Counted from the first letter of the stretch, positions 7,738 to 16,653 are shown. The stretch: 64,000 bases of DNA from JADJGC01 sp964617645 (GCA_964617645.1 CAZTYE010000002.1:424136-488135), one strand, 5' to 3'. Notes: generated from the sequence alone by a model not told the origin. Translations and numbers: made by a program.

Positions 7738-7766
7738 GCTAAATACTTGATCGACTAATCTGTCAA
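7738..7766 (-). promoter_or_regulatory. Candidate promoter for the CoA-binding protein gene
   Basis: On the minus strand TTGACA at 7766-7761 is followed after 15 bases by TATTTA, or after 17 by TTTAGC. The -35 box is perfect and the -10 is poor. Confidence 0.3.
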
Positions 7767-7829
7767 GGAATAGTTTCGCCGTCCAAAACGCATTGCCCAA
7801 TCACTTCGACTGCAATAAGTTCGCCAGCG

Positions 7830-8891
7830 ATGAGCGGCCTGCGAATCTATCAAATCGGCGCCGTGCCGCCGCCCTTTGGCGGCGTGGCGGTGCACGTGCA
7901 GCGCTTGCACGAACGCTTGCTGCGCGACGGCTTCGACGCGCGGGTGCTCGATATTTCCGGAGTGCCGAAAACTCTTCACGGTGTTCGGAACATCTCCTTC
8001 AAGATCGCCGCGTTAAAGTTGTTTCTTGCCCGGCGCAGTCTCCTGCACTTTCACAATTTCTCGATTGCGGCGGCGCGAGCTTTTCATTGGCTCGCCAAAC
8101 GGCATGAGACAGTTCTTTCATTCCACAATGAGCGATTCGGCGCCGAGATTGCTGCCGCTGCGAAATCCGATCGTTGCCGCGTCATTGCCGCACTGCGCTG
8201 CATGAAGTTCATTGTTGTCGATGGCGAACACACCAAAGCGCAATTGGCTGCTCTCATCGGTGATTCGGATATTGTCAAAGTGATTCCGGAATTCATCCCG
8301 GCGACGTCGGAACCGGACCCGGCCAAGACATTGCCTACGGAAATCAACGCGATCCGCGATCGCTATCGCTTCCTGCTGGCCACCAGCGCGTCGGATCTGG
8401 TGGTCGAACGCGGTCAGGATCGCTACGGCATCGATATCCTGATTCAGGCCGTCGCGCAGCTTCGCAAACTCGCCGTTGACGTTTGCGCGATCATAGTCGT
8501 CCCCAATTTGCGCAACGAAGCGCACCTCCGGGCACTGCAAGAGTTGGCCGCGTCGCTGCAAGTTTCGCAGTTTGTCTTTCTCGTTCGCGAACCGGTCGCC
8601 AGAATCGAACCGCTGTGGCAAATCGCCGATCTCGTCGTCCGCGCTACCAACACGGATGGCAATGCCCTGACGATCTGGGAGGCGCTGGCTTGCGGCACGC
8701 CGGTGATTGCGTCAGATTGCGTTCCCCGCCCGGCGGGAGTGATCCTCTTCCGCAATCGCGATATCGACGACTTGACCGAAAGAATCGCCGTAGCGCTGCG
8801 TAACATTCAAGCGGAGCGCATGAAAGTACGAAACTTGGCCATTCCCGATCACGCAGCGGAGATCATCGCCTTGTATCGATCCCTGATGTGA
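7830..8891 (+). CDS. Family 4-type glycosyltransferase (GT-B)
   Basis: A 353-residue GT-B glycosyltransferase that would transfer a nucleotide-activated sugar to a lipid-linked or surface glycan. The N-terminal IGAVPPPFGGVAVHVQRL glycine-rich loop is typical of GT4 enzymes. The C-terminal half has the donor-site region TNTDGNALTIWEALACGTPV followed by IASD near residues 272-293, corresponding to the EX7E motif region. It is followed by a methyltransferase and a flippase, so a surface polysaccharide pathway is likely. Donor and acceptor cannot be read from sequence. Confidence 0.8.
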   Translation: MSGLRIYQIGAVPPPFGGVAVHVQRLHERLLRDGFDARVLDISGVPKTLHGVRNISFKIAALKLFLARRSLLHFHNFSIAAARAFHWLAKRHETVLSFHNERFGAEIAAAAKSDRCRVIAALRCMKFIVVDGEHTKAQLAALIGDSDIVKVIPEFIPATSEPDPAKTLPTEINAIRDRYRFLLATSASDLVVERGQDRYGIDILIQAVAQLRKLAVDVCAIIVVPNLRNEAHLRALQELAASLQVSQFVFLVREPVARIEPLWQIADLVVRATNTDGNALTIWEALACGTPVIASDCVPRPAGVILFRNRDIDDLTERIAVALRNIQAERMKVRNLAIPDHAAEIIALYRSLM

Positions 8892-8924
8892 AGTTCATGA
8901 CTTGGCGGGAATTGCGGATCGCGT

Positions 8925-9632
8925 TTGAGCGCGCTACTATTCGACGAAATCGGAAGTGACGGCTCGACTAATATGGCAATCACCTGGCGGAAACTCTGGC
9001 GCTTCGCCTGTGACAAATCTTGGCGCGCCTGCCTGCGCGTCGTCTATATCTTCAGCCCGGCGCAGTATTGGAACCTGCGCGGGCGCGAAATCCATGCGAC
9101 ATGGTTCGACGATCATGCCGACTATCGAATCATGAAATCGACTATCGAACACGTCGGCGCCCGATCTTGCCTCGAGATCGGTTGTAACGGCGGACGCTTC
9201 TCTCGCTTCCTGATCAGGGATCTCGATCACTTGGAGTGTCAGGACATTTCACAGCGTGCGCTCAAGCTCTGTGCCGCCAACTTGCCGCCGGAGTTCACAG
9301 CCCGCGCGACTCTTCGGCGCGGCGGCCTGATCGAACTCTACGGCCGGCAGACCCATCCGCAGTACGACCTCGTAATCAGTAATCGCGTCCTGTCGGCCAT
9401 TCCGCCCAAGGCTATCGCCGCCAATCTTGCGGCGCTGGCCAATGTAAGTCGCGCCCTGCTGATCAACGAGATCTTGCCCGGTGAGCCGGGCGCAACCTAT
9501 TACTGGTTTGCGCACGACTATGACGCCCTGCTTGCGCCCCTCAATTTTCGTATGACTGACGAGATCGTCTCCAATTCCGCGCCCTTTATCCAGCGATTTC
9601 GACTTTACGAACGCTTTGGAAAGTCGCTGTGA
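8925..9632 (+). CDS. Class I SAM-dependent methyltransferase of the glycan cluster
   Basis: A 235-residue protein with the SAM-binding motif CLEIGCNGGRFSRFL near residues 82-96 and a second-strand acidic region after it (LDHLECQDIS). The substrate is unknown; lying between a glycosyltransferase and a flippase it may methylate a sugar or lipid intermediate. The frame opens with TTG at 8925; ATG at 8973 (MAITWRKLW) is an equally good start and would remove 16 residues. It overlaps the next gene by four bases (GTGA), so translation is coupled. Confidence 0.7.
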   Translation: MSALLFDEIGSDGSTNMAITWRKLWRFACDKSWRACLRVVYIFSPAQYWNLRGREIHATWFDDHADYRIMKSTIEHVGARSCLEIGCNGGRFSRFLIRDLDHLECQDISQRALKLCAANLPPEFTARATLRRGGLIELYGRQTHPQYDLVISNRVLSAIPPKAIAANLAALANVSRALLINEILPGEPGATYYWFAHDYDALLAPLNFRMTDEIVSNSAPFIQRFRLYERFGKSL

Positions 9633-10906
9633 GCATCCTGCCGGAAATTCGCGGCTGGATTCGTGACGCCGCCACCAAGGGATTTTTCCATCTCTATGCC
9701 GCCAATTTGCTGGTGAATTTCATCGCCTTTGGCGCGCAATTGTTGGTGGTCAGATTCCTCAGCCCGGAAGAAATCGGCCACCTCAAGACGATTCAGTCCT
9801 TCATCGGTCTGGCCGCAATCGTGGCGGGATGCGGAATCAACACGGCGATTCTCAAACTTTGCGCCGAACCGCGTCCTGAATCGGAGAAGGCCGGTCTGCT
9901 GCGCTACTCTTTGCTGACGTCAATTGTTCCTGTAACCGCGACCCTGGTGATTCTCGTTGCCGCCTCAGGCTACGGTTGGTTTTCACCGATTGCCGCTGTC
10001 AACCGGTGGTTGCCGTACTATGCGCTTGTCATCCCCGGAACGATCGCGACCGCGATTGTGACCGCCTATCTGCAGGCCCACCGCGAAATCAAATTGATGG
10101 CCGCTATTCAGAGTTTGAGTCGCCTGGCCGTCGCTCTGGCGTTGGTTGCTCTCACCGCGAAATTCCTGGTTCCCGGCTATATCGCTGCCGTCATCGGCGT
10201 CACCACTCTGGCGGCGCTGCCGTTGCTTTGGCTGGTACGCCGCCAACTTCTCGATTCGCGCCGCGTCGAGATCCCCAAAGAGCCGCTGACTTCGCTGGCA
10301 TTGTACAGTCTGGCCGCAAACCTGACCGGAGCCTTGATCGGCTATCTTGATATCCTGTTGCTTAACTACCTCGCCGCCGACCGCGTCAGCCTTGGATACT
10401 ATTCCATTGCGACGATTTTCATCCTCGGCCTCAGCCAGATCACTTCGACGATCCAGACGATTGCAACACCGTATTTCTCGCAATACTCATCTGACGCTGA
10501 AAATTTTCGGCGCGTTTTCTGGCGCTATCAAAGCCGCCTGATAATCTTGTCAGTCGTCGTCGCCGTGACCGCAATACTTCTCGTGCCGCCGTTGATCGTT
10601 TGGCTGTACGGCGAGTCTTACGCTCCGGCCGGCGACTACTTCCGCATTCTCGCCCTGCGCTACCTCATCTGGAGCAGCTACGCTCTGATTGGTGTTGCCT
10701 TGTTGGGTTTGGGTCTGGTGCGCTACAGTCTTTATGCAGTGCTCGTGTCGTTGGTCGCCACGGCGACCGCATCATGGATATTGATTAATGATTACCAGTT
10801 CACCGGCGCCGCCTGGGCGCAAGTTATCGGCGCGACGGTAACTCTGGTTACCGTCGCCTTTCTGATGCGCAAAGCCTTGAGAAAGCGCTTCACCGAGTCG
10901 CGCTAA
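9629..10906 (+). CDS. Polysaccharide flippase, MOP superfamily (Wzx-like)
   Basis: A 425-residue integral membrane protein with about 12-14 hydrophobic segments, beginning with an amphipathic helix and FHLYAANLLVNFIAFGAQLL and containing the PEEIGHLKTIQSFIG region typical of Wzx/PST exporters. It likely flips a lipid-linked oligosaccharide across the inner membrane. GTG at 9629 overlaps the methyltransferase stop. The three genes from 7830 form one transcription unit. Confidence 0.8.
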   Translation: MSILPEIRGWIRDAATKGFFHLYAANLLVNFIAFGAQLLVVRFLSPEEIGHLKTIQSFIGLAAIVAGCGINTAILKLCAEPRPESEKAGLLRYSLLTSIVPVTATLVILVAASGYGWFSPIAAVNRWLPYYALVIPGTIATAIVTAYLQAHREIKLMAAIQSLSRLAVALALVALTAKFLVPGYIAAVIGVTTLAALPLLWLVRRQLLDSRRVEIPKEPLTSLALYSLAANLTGALIGYLDILLLNYLAADRVSLGYYSIATIFILGLSQITSTIQTIATPYFSQYSSDAENFRRVFWRYQSRLIILSVVVAVTAILLVPPLIVWLYGESYAPAGDYFRILALRYLIWSSYALIGVALLGLGLVRYSLYAVLVSLVATATASWILINDYQFTGAAWAQVIGATVTLVTVAFLMRKALRKRFTESR

Positions 10907-11271
10907 CGCGCATTGGCGTCGGATTGCATGATCCCATGCACGTTTCCCTCGGTGTCCTTGAAGTACGCGAGCCACCCAACCCCGGGAATCGCCATCTTCG
11001 GCACGCAAATCACTCCGCCGTGAACCTTGACCTTCTCGATGTACTCATCGATTGCCGGCACTTCGATCGTATTGTAGACCGCTCCGGCCGGGTCGAGCCG
11101 CTTCATCATGCCACCGTCAATGCCGGGCGACTTCGGATCGCCGGTGGAGATCAGCCAGTATTCCTGCGGGCCATCCCACTTTTGGAAAGTCCAGCCGAAG
11201 ACATCCCCGAAGAACTTGCTTGCCCGCTGCAAATCGTCTACGTGAATCTCGAAATGAATGACGCGATTCAT
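10903..11271 (-). CDS. VOC-superfamily (glyoxalase/bleomycin-resistance fold) protein
   Basis: A 122-residue single VOC domain. It starts NRVIHFEIHVDDLQRASKFF, has FGWTFQKWDG, and ends with FKDTEGNVHGIMQ, the paired beta-alpha-beta-beta-beta signature in which H and E residues bind a metal in many members. Similar stand-alone proteins are usually annotated as glyoxalase-like and their substrates are unknown. The ATG at 11271 follows AGGAGGATTGGCG; the upstream TTG in the same frame is too close to the ribosome site. It ends four bases inside the convergent flippase gene. Confidence 0.8.
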   Translation of the reverse strand: MNRVIHFEIHVDDLQRASKFFGDVFGWTFQKWDGPQEYWLISTGDPKSPGIDGGMMKRLDPAGAVYNTIEVPAIDEYIEKVKVHGGVICVPKMAIPGVGWLAYFKDTEGNVHGIMQSDANAR

Positions 11272-11526
11272 CGCCAATCCTCCTGTTGAATTATCCTGAT
11301 TCTCGGTTTCGATATCAAAGTAACGGTACGTGATTATGCGCGGCGGTCAATCACATCTTGGCACCGAGCAACCTGCTGTGTCATTCCACAGCGCGATCCT
11401 CATCTGTGCGACTGCGCATCAATTATAGTCGCAGCGGTTTCATAATTCGACGAAAATGACCGCCGTATGGTTTGATGAATCGCACACTGCCACAGCGACG
11501 GAGTTCGTCAATAGTTGCAGCGCCCA

Positions 11527-11556
11527 TTGAACTCTTGCATTGTTCTTGCGTACAAT
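11527..11556 (+). promoter_or_regulatory. Promoter of the SnoaL-like protein gene
   Basis: TTGAAC at 11527-11532 and TACAAT at 11551-11556 are spaced by 18 bases, predicting a start near 11563, about 20 bases before the ATG. The remaining 250 bases upstream hold only a 7-base inverted repeat (11407-11413 with 11427-11433). Confidence 0.55.
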
Positions 11557-11581
11557 TGCCAAACAAATTGCGAGGTTGGCC

Positions 11582-12478
11582 ATGATGAAAAGCCTTTGGA
11601 TGATACTCGGTCTCGGCGTAGCTTGTGTGATGATGAGTCCACTCGAAGCCGCAAACCCTTCGGAAGCCGCCCTCTCCATGGTGAAGACCGAGCGCGCTTT
11701 CGCGCAGATGGCGCTGGATTCGGGCATGACACCGGCGTTTTTGCAGTACCTGCACGATGACGCCGTCGTCTTTCGTCCCGGACCAACCAATGGGAAGGCG
11801 TGGTACACAGAAAATCGCTCGGGCAGCAAGGCCGAGCTTCGCTGGCGACCGATTTTTGCCGAAATGTCAAGCTCCGGCGACTTGGGACTGAGCACCGGCC
11901 CGTGGGAATATCGATCACAGCCGGGCGACACCAATGTCTACTTCGGCCATTTCGTCTCGGTCTGGCGTCGGCTGGATGATGGTACGTTTCGCGTGATGAT
12001 CGATCTTGGCAATTCGCACGACAAAGCCGACCTGCCCTCGGACATTGCCTTCGGCAAACTCGCGACGGCCACGGTGAACAGCCCCGGCAGACCGCAGGCG
12101 CGCGAGTCGCTGGTGAATGAACTCATCGCTACCGAGACGCGCTTTTCCGCCAGCGCCGGCAAAGCGATGATCGGCAAAGCTTACGCCGTCTTTGCCGATG
12201 ACGACATCAGGTTGTATCGTGATGGAGCACTGCCGTACCTTGGCAAGAAAGCGGCTGGCGCAGTTCTCATGCCGCTGCAAGAGCAAATGACTTCTGAGCC
12301 GATGGTCTTCGACGTCTCAACCGCCGGCGATCTCGGATACTGTTATGGCTACCAAAAGAGTTGGTCGCCGGCGGATCCCGCTAAGACTTCACGCTCCAGC
12401 TATTTGCGCGTCTACCGCAAACTCCCCGGCGGCGAGTGGAAGATATTTCTCGACATCGTGCTGCCGATCGAAGAGTGA
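11582..12478 (+). CDS. Secreted two-domain SnoaL/DUF4440-like protein
   Basis: A 298-residue protein with a signal peptide (MMKSLWMILGLGVACVMM, cleavage near LEAA). The mature part looks like two repeats of a SnoaL/NTF2-like fold: each begins with a helix such as MVKTERAFAQMALDSG or NELIATETRFSASAGK and ends with a W-R-x-hydrophobic-D strand (FRVMIDLG, WKIFLDIV). DUF4440 proteins of this kind usually have no known enzyme activity. The start at 11582 follows GCGAGG; an upstream TTG frame is rejected because it would spoil the signal peptide. Confidence 0.7.
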   Translation: MMKSLWMILGLGVACVMMSPLEAANPSEAALSMVKTERAFAQMALDSGMTPAFLQYLHDDAVVFRPGPTNGKAWYTENRSGSKAELRWRPIFAEMSSSGDLGLSTGPWEYRSQPGDTNVYFGHFVSVWRRLDDGTFRVMIDLGNSHDKADLPSDIAFGKLATATVNSPGRPQARESLVNELIATETRFSASAGKAMIGKAYAVFADDDIRLYRDGALPYLGKKAAGAVLMPLQEQMTSEPMVFDVSTAGDLGYCYGYQKSWSPADPAKTSRSSYLRVYRKLPGGEWKIFLDIVLPIEE

Positions 12479-12541
12479 GGTATTTGCTTTCTGCGGATGC
12501 AAATAGTCGAATTTCAACGATTGAGCTCCGCCAATTCGATG

Positions 12542-12570
12542 TTGACTTTCCTGGAGCCGTCACGTAATAT
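12542..12570 (+). promoter_or_regulatory. Promoter of the rpmH-rnpA-yidD-yidC-mnmE operon
   Basis: TTGACT at 12542-12547 and TAATAT at 12565-12570 with a 17-base spacer. Transcription would begin near 12577, 26 bases before the rpmH ATG. No DnaA box is seen nearby. Confidence 0.7.
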
Positions 12571-12602
12571 GTGCGGCTAAATTTCTGTGACTGAGGAGAA
12601 CG

Positions 12603-12752
12603 ATGAAGCGAACATATCAACCTTCGCGGCGGAAACGGAAAAACGATCATGGTTTCCGCGAGCGGATGTCAACCAAGAACGGCCGCAAAGTTCTGGCGCG
12701 TCGCCGCCGCAAAGGCCGTCACAAACTTACGGTTTCCGACGAGCGACATTAG
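12603..12752 (+). CDS. rpmH: Ribosomal protein bL34
   Basis: A 49-residue basic protein beginning MKRTYQPSRRKRKNDHGFRE and ending with RRRRKGRHKLTVSDERH, a clear bL34 of the large ribosomal subunit. GAGGAG lies eight bases before the ATG. It is the first gene of the classic rpmH operon, and its last 104 bases can also be read in another frame as the start of rnpA. Confidence 0.97.
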   Translation: MKRTYQPSRRKRKNDHGFRERMSTKNGRKVLARRRRKGRHKLTVSDERH

Positions 12753-13077
12753 TTTTGGCCGCAATTGCCGTTTGGCGGATGACGCGCTCATTCGCCGGAC
12801 GTTGCGCTATGGCAGCAAACGCGAAAGCGATAATCTTCGCCTGCAGATCCTCCCGACACCGGAATCGGAGTGTCGCTGGTGTCTTCGTGTTCCCAAACAA
12901 CTGGGCAACTCCGTGGCCCGCAACCGCCTGCGCCGCCTGATGCGCGAGTTCCTGCGCCATCATCGGCGGCTCTGGCCGCAGAATTCTGCCGCCGTTCTCA
13001 CGGCTAAGCCGGGGGCAAAGTTAATTGCCCCGGACGAATTGGCGCATGAACTGGGGACATTGTTAAGCAATGAATAA
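12649..13077 (+). CDS. rnpA: Ribonuclease P protein component
   Basis: Protein subunit of RNase P, which assists the RNA in cutting tRNA 5' leaders. The family core is clear: FGRNCRLADDALIRRTLRYG aligns with the usual F-x-R-x-x-R-L start, and SVARNRLRRLMREFLR is the RNR signature. The core begins at 12754, just after the rpmH stop, but the only ATG in frame is at 12649, inside rpmH. The ATG gives 142 residues with about 35 extra at the N-terminus. Alternatives are ATT at 12748 (109 residues) and TTG at 12772, which would cut into the core. Thermus rnpA is known to overlap rpmH extensively in this way. It overlaps yidD by eight bases. Confidence 0.9.
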   Translation: MVSASGCQPRTAAKFWRVAAAKAVTNLRFPTSDISFGRNCRLADDALIRRTLRYGSKRESDNLRLQILPTPESECRWCLRVPKQLGNSVARNRLRRLMREFLRHHRRLWPQNSAAVLTAKPGAKLIAPDELAHELGTLLSNE

Positions 13078-13291
13078 CTTGATGGGGAAGGCGTGCGAGG
13101 TAATCGTACGAGGATATCAGCTTCTCATCTCGCCGCTACTGCCTAAGGTGTGTCGCTTCTATCCTTCGTGCTCACAGTATAGCCGTGAAGCTCTCGTGAA
13201 ATATGGATTTTTCAAAGGCTCGGGGATGGCGATTCGCCGAATCGGCAAGTGTCATCCACTTCATCCGGGCGGGTATGATCCCGTGGAATAG
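13070..13291 (+). CDS. yidD: Membrane protein insertion efficiency factor
   Basis: A 73-residue protein with the YidD signature: RGYQLLISPLLPKVCRFYPS, then CSQYSREAL and CHPLHPGGYDPV, with three conserved cysteines. The amphipathic protein associates with the inner membrane and helps YidC-mediated insertion. The ATG at 13070 overlaps the rnpA stop, and yidC follows after six bases. Confidence 0.95.
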   Translation: MNNLMGKACEVIVRGYQLLISPLLPKVCRFYPSCSQYSREALVKYGFFKGSGMAIRRIGKCHPLHPGGYDPVE

Positions 13292-13297
13292 GATTCT

Positions 13298-14962
13298 ATG
13301 TTCGACCGCAACACCGTTATCGCACTCATTCTGATCTTCGTCATTTTCCTTGGTTGGTCGTGGTACATGCAACTGACGGCCCCGCCACAGCCAGTTAATC
13401 AGACTGCGGCTGACTCAATCCAAGTCAAACAAGACACGATCTCGAAGCCGGTGGTTCCTGTAGCAAGCACTCAGCAATCTGCCACAATGGCTGTTGACAC
13501 TGGCGTTGTGGCAGTTGATACGATTCCGGTTCGTGAAATCTCGATCAAGACCAGGCGCTACAGAATGACCCTGACTAACCGGGGCGGCGGGATTTCCCGA
13601 CTTGAATTCACGCAGTACAAGCACGGCAGCACCGGCATGGTTGAGATGGTTTCACCGGGTGGGGATGCGGTTCCGACCGTTATGTCCACAATCTCGGGAT
13701 TCACCGACAAGGAGATTGTTTTCTCAAGCGACGATAGCGACTTCGAGCTTAGTGACAATGATGCGCCGCGCACAGTTTCTTTCAAGGCTACTATTGCCGG
13801 TCGGGGGGAGATTACCAAGAGCTACACGTTTTATCCCGACAGGTACGATTTCGATCTTAAACTGACCATCAACGGCGCTCCGCAATTGGGGTTGGACAAA
13901 GAGTACGTGCTGGCTTGGATCCCCGGCATTCGCTCATCGGAAGCCAATCTTAACGACGACTATAGCAATTTCATGGGCGGCGCGCACATGGCCGACGAGA
14001 TGTACAAGATCAATGATTTCAGCGACGGCAAATTGAGTCAGGATCTGTCCGGTCAGGCCCGCTGGGTTGGCGCGCGCTCGAAGTACTTCATGTATGCTTT
14101 TATCCCCGGCGATCATGAGAACAACGGCGGCTATTTCCGCGGCACCGAAAAGTCGCGCGTCGGACCTTCCGGCAACTACACACAGCGGGAAATCTCGACC
14201 GGCATCATCATGGCGTCGGGTGCGAATCAGTCGGTAAGTCATGGATTTAAGGTGTTCGTCGGACCGCTCGATTACAATTTGTTGAAGGGGTACAACGTCG
14301 GACTTCAGGATTTTATCTCCTGGGGCTGGAAGATCATTCATCCGTTCTCGATTGCGATCTACTGGGTCACGCACCAACTGGGGCGTCTGATACCGAATTA
14401 CGGCATTGTGATCATCATCATGGCGTTGCTGATCAAGGTGGTCACCTTCCCGCTGACGCGCAAGTCGCTAAAGTCGATGAACGCGATGCGGCGGCTGGCG
14501 CCGAAGATGGACGAGATACGCGCCAAGTACAAGAGCGATCCGGCCAAGTTGAATCAGGCGGTGATGAAGCTCTACAAGGAAGAGAAGGTCAATCCGTTCT
14601 CCGGCTGCCTGCTGCTGCTGCCGCAGATGCCGCTGCTCTACGGTCTCTATACCGTCTTTAGTTCGACGATCGAATTTCGACAGGCCGCTTTTATGCCGCC
14701 GTGGTTGGATCTCTCACTGCCCGATCATCTGTACATCATGCCGATCTTAATGACGGTGGCGATGTTCTTCCAGCAGAAGATGTCGGTCACCGATCCCAAA
14801 CAAAAGTTCATGGTCTACCTGTTCCCGGCGATGTTTTTCTTCTTCATGTTCAGTCTGCCGGTGGGATTGGTGCTGTACTGGACGGTGTACTCGGTGCTGT
14901 CGATTGTCGAGCAGATCTATATCAAGCGGCAAGACGCGCAGCTTAATCCGCAAGTGCGATGA
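13298..14962 (+). CDS. yidC: Membrane protein insertase YidC
   Basis: A 554-residue YidC of the Gram-negative type: an N-terminal membrane anchor (IALILIFVIFLGWSWYMQL), a large periplasmic beta-sandwich domain to about residue 330, and five C-terminal membrane segments. VVTFPLTRKSLKSM carries the conserved positively charged groove residue, and the cytoplasmic hairpin and LLLLPQMPLLYGLYTVFSST follow. It inserts membrane proteins alone or with SecYEG. It ends four bases inside mnmE (ATGA). Confidence 0.95.
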   Translation: MFDRNTVIALILIFVIFLGWSWYMQLTAPPQPVNQTAADSIQVKQDTISKPVVPVASTQQSATMAVDTGVVAVDTIPVREISIKTRRYRMTLTNRGGGISRLEFTQYKHGSTGMVEMVSPGGDAVPTVMSTISGFTDKEIVFSSDDSDFELSDNDAPRTVSFKATIAGRGEITKSYTFYPDRYDFDLKLTINGAPQLGLDKEYVLAWIPGIRSSEANLNDDYSNFMGGAHMADEMYKINDFSDGKLSQDLSGQARWVGARSKYFMYAFIPGDHENNGGYFRGTEKSRVGPSGNYTQREISTGIIMASGANQSVSHGFKVFVGPLDYNLLKGYNVGLQDFISWGWKIIHPFSIAIYWVTHQLGRLIPNYGIVIIIMALLIKVVTFPLTRKSLKSMNAMRRLAPKMDEIRAKYKSDPAKLNQAVMKLYKEEKVNPFSGCLLLLPQMPLLYGLYTVFSSTIEFRQAAFMPPWLDLSLPDHLYIMPILMTVAMFFQQKMSVTDPKQKFMVYLFPAMFFFFMFSLPVGLVLYWTVYSVLSIVEQIYIKRQDAQLNPQVR

Positions 14963-16350
14963 AGCTTCCCGATAGCAACGACACGATCGTTGCGATTTCG
15001 ACGCCGCCGGGTTATGGCGGGATCGGTGTGGTGCGCCTCTCCGGCGCGAGCGCTTTGAGTTTGGCTCAAGCGTTGATTGCCGATCCGCTCGATCTTTCGC
15101 GCGTTAGGTCGCACAGCATCCATCATAATCATATCAAAGGCTCCGGCCGCCGGCCGATTACCGATGAAGTTTTGCTTTCGGTGTTTCGCGCGCCGCGCTC
15201 GTACACCGGCGAGGACGTGATCGAGATTTCGGCGCACGGTAATCCGGAAATTCTCCGGCAAATTGTCGAGCTGGCGGTTGCCGCCGGATGTCGGCAGGCG
15301 GCGCCGGGAGAATTCACGCTGCGCGCCTTCCAAAGCGGTCGGCTTGATCTAATGCAAGCGGAGGCCGTCGCGGACTTGATTGCCGCTGAAGGGGAAGCGT
15401 TTCGCCAAGCCGCGTTTTATCAGCTTTCGGGGCGGCTTTCCGAATACATCGGCGACTTGCGCAACGATCTCATTGAGATCGCCGCGCTCATTGAGGCCTA
15501 TACCGACTTTCCCGAAGAAGAGATTCCGATGGAAGAGAAGAAAGGTCTGCTGGCGAAGCTTGACGCCATTGCCATGCGTCTCGACCAACTGGCCGGCAGT
15601 TATCAGCGCGGGCAGGTGATCCGCGACGGGATTCAGATCCCGATCGTCGGGCCGCCGAACGCCGGGAAGTCCTCGCTATTCAACGCGATCCTCGCTGAAG
15701 AACGCGCGATCGTAACCGAGATTCCCGGCACGACGCGCGACACGATTGCCGAGAAGATTGAGTTGAACGGTATCGTCGTGCGTTTCGTCGACACCGCCGG
15801 TTTGCGCGAGACCAGTGACCGCATCGAAGCGCTCGGCGTTGATCGCTCGCGGCGCGAGGTTGAGGCGGCGAAGATCATGGTGCTGGTTTTCGACGCGACG
15901 CAGGCGCATATCGCCGACATGCGCGCGCAGGCCGACGCCAACGCCGACAAGCAAGTCGTGCTGGCTTTGAACAAGATCGATTTGTTGAGCGACGCCCAAC
16001 TCGGGGAGCTGTCGTTTGAGTTCGAGAATCTCAATCCGGTGATGATCTCGGCGCGAAAACTTATTGGAATCGACGCCCTGCTTGGGCGCATCGCAACTCT
16101 CATCGAATCCGCAGCCACGCCCTCAAGCGGCGATCTCAATTTCGTCACCAACGCCCGCCATGCGCGAGCGCTCTCGGCGGCGGCTGATATCGTCGGCGGC
16201 GTCAAATCGAATCTCGCGGCTGACACGTCGTTTGAAATACTCTCGTTCGAGCTCCGGCAGGCGATCGACGCCCTGGAAGAAGTTCTTGGCAAGGTCACCA
16301 ACGAGGACGTGCTGGCGGAGATTTTTAGCCGCTTTTGTATCGGGAAGTAA
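14959..16350 (+). CDS. mnmE: tRNA modification GTPase MnmE (TrmE)
   Basis: With MnmG it modifies the wobble uridine of several tRNAs to cmnm5U. The 463-residue protein has the N-terminal folate-binding domain (DTIVAISTPPGYGGIGVVRL), a helical domain, and an inserted G domain with GPPNAGKSS (about 231), GTTRD, DTAGLRE and NKID. It ends in the catalytic FCIGK motif, so it is complete. The start overlaps the yidC stop. mnmG, which often lies next to it, is not in the window. Confidence 0.97.
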   Translation: MKLPDSNDTIVAISTPPGYGGIGVVRLSGASALSLAQALIADPLDLSRVRSHSIHHNHIKGSGRRPITDEVLLSVFRAPRSYTGEDVIEISAHGNPEILRQIVELAVAAGCRQAAPGEFTLRAFQSGRLDLMQAEAVADLIAAEGEAFRQAAFYQLSGRLSEYIGDLRNDLIEIAALIEAYTDFPEEEIPMEEKKGLLAKLDAIAMRLDQLAGSYQRGQVIRDGIQIPIVGPPNAGKSSLFNAILAEERAIVTEIPGTTRDTIAEKIELNGIVVRFVDTAGLRETSDRIEALGVDRSRREVEAAKIMVLVFDATQAHIADMRAQADANADKQVVLALNKIDLLSDAQLGELSFEFENLNPVMISARKLIGIDALLGRIATLIESAATPSSGDLNFVTNARHARALSAAADIVGGVKSNLAADTSFEILSFELRQAIDALEEVLGKVTNEDVLAEIFSRFCIGK

Positions 16351-16360
16351 TGAGACAAAG

Positions 16361-16384
16361 TTGGTGCACGAAGGCGTGCACCAA
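16361..16384. repeat. Perfect hairpin after mnmE
   Basis: TTGGTGCACG and CGTGCACCAA flank AAGG, ten perfect pairs 10 bases after the mnmE stop. There is no T-tract, so it is not a typical intrinsic terminator, though it may protect the mRNA end. A second hairpin, GCCCACAGC-AA-GCTGTGGGC, lies at 16617-16636. Confidence 0.55.
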
Positions 16385-16433
16385 CCATAAAATCGTCCAC
16401 AAGCAGAGGGCGAGCTACGACATCCCCACAGCA

Positions 16434-16571
16434 GGGACTGTTAAAAAACCCATATTCATGTCTTTCTGAGCGAAGCGAAGAATCTGTTTTCCGATGCGAC
16501 ACAAGGATAACAGACCCTTCGCCTGCGCAGCGGCTCAGCGTGACAGCCTACAGGACTTTTTCAACAGTCCC
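16434..16571 (-). mobile_element. MITE-like element, copy B (inverted)
   Basis: Bounded by GGGACTGTTAAAAAACC and TTTTTCAACAGTCCC. Its interior reads, on the minus strand, like copies A and C, including the TAGGCTGTCACGCTGAGCCG and GAAGGGTCTGT blocks. It fills most of the gap between mnmE and the M13 peptidase. Confidence 0.75.
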
Positions 16572-16653
16572 AGCAATTCCGCAGAGCGGGTCAGGTCTGT
16601 GGGCGAAGCTTAAGCCGCCCACAGCAAGCTGTGGGCGCCCCGCCGGTAGTCGT

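Noticed and set aside
12479..12602. Replication origin next to rpmH
   Set aside because: No DnaA boxes, no AT-rich unwinding stretch and no dnaA gene.
16361..16384. Intrinsic terminator for mnmE
   Set aside because: The hairpin is perfect but no T-run follows.
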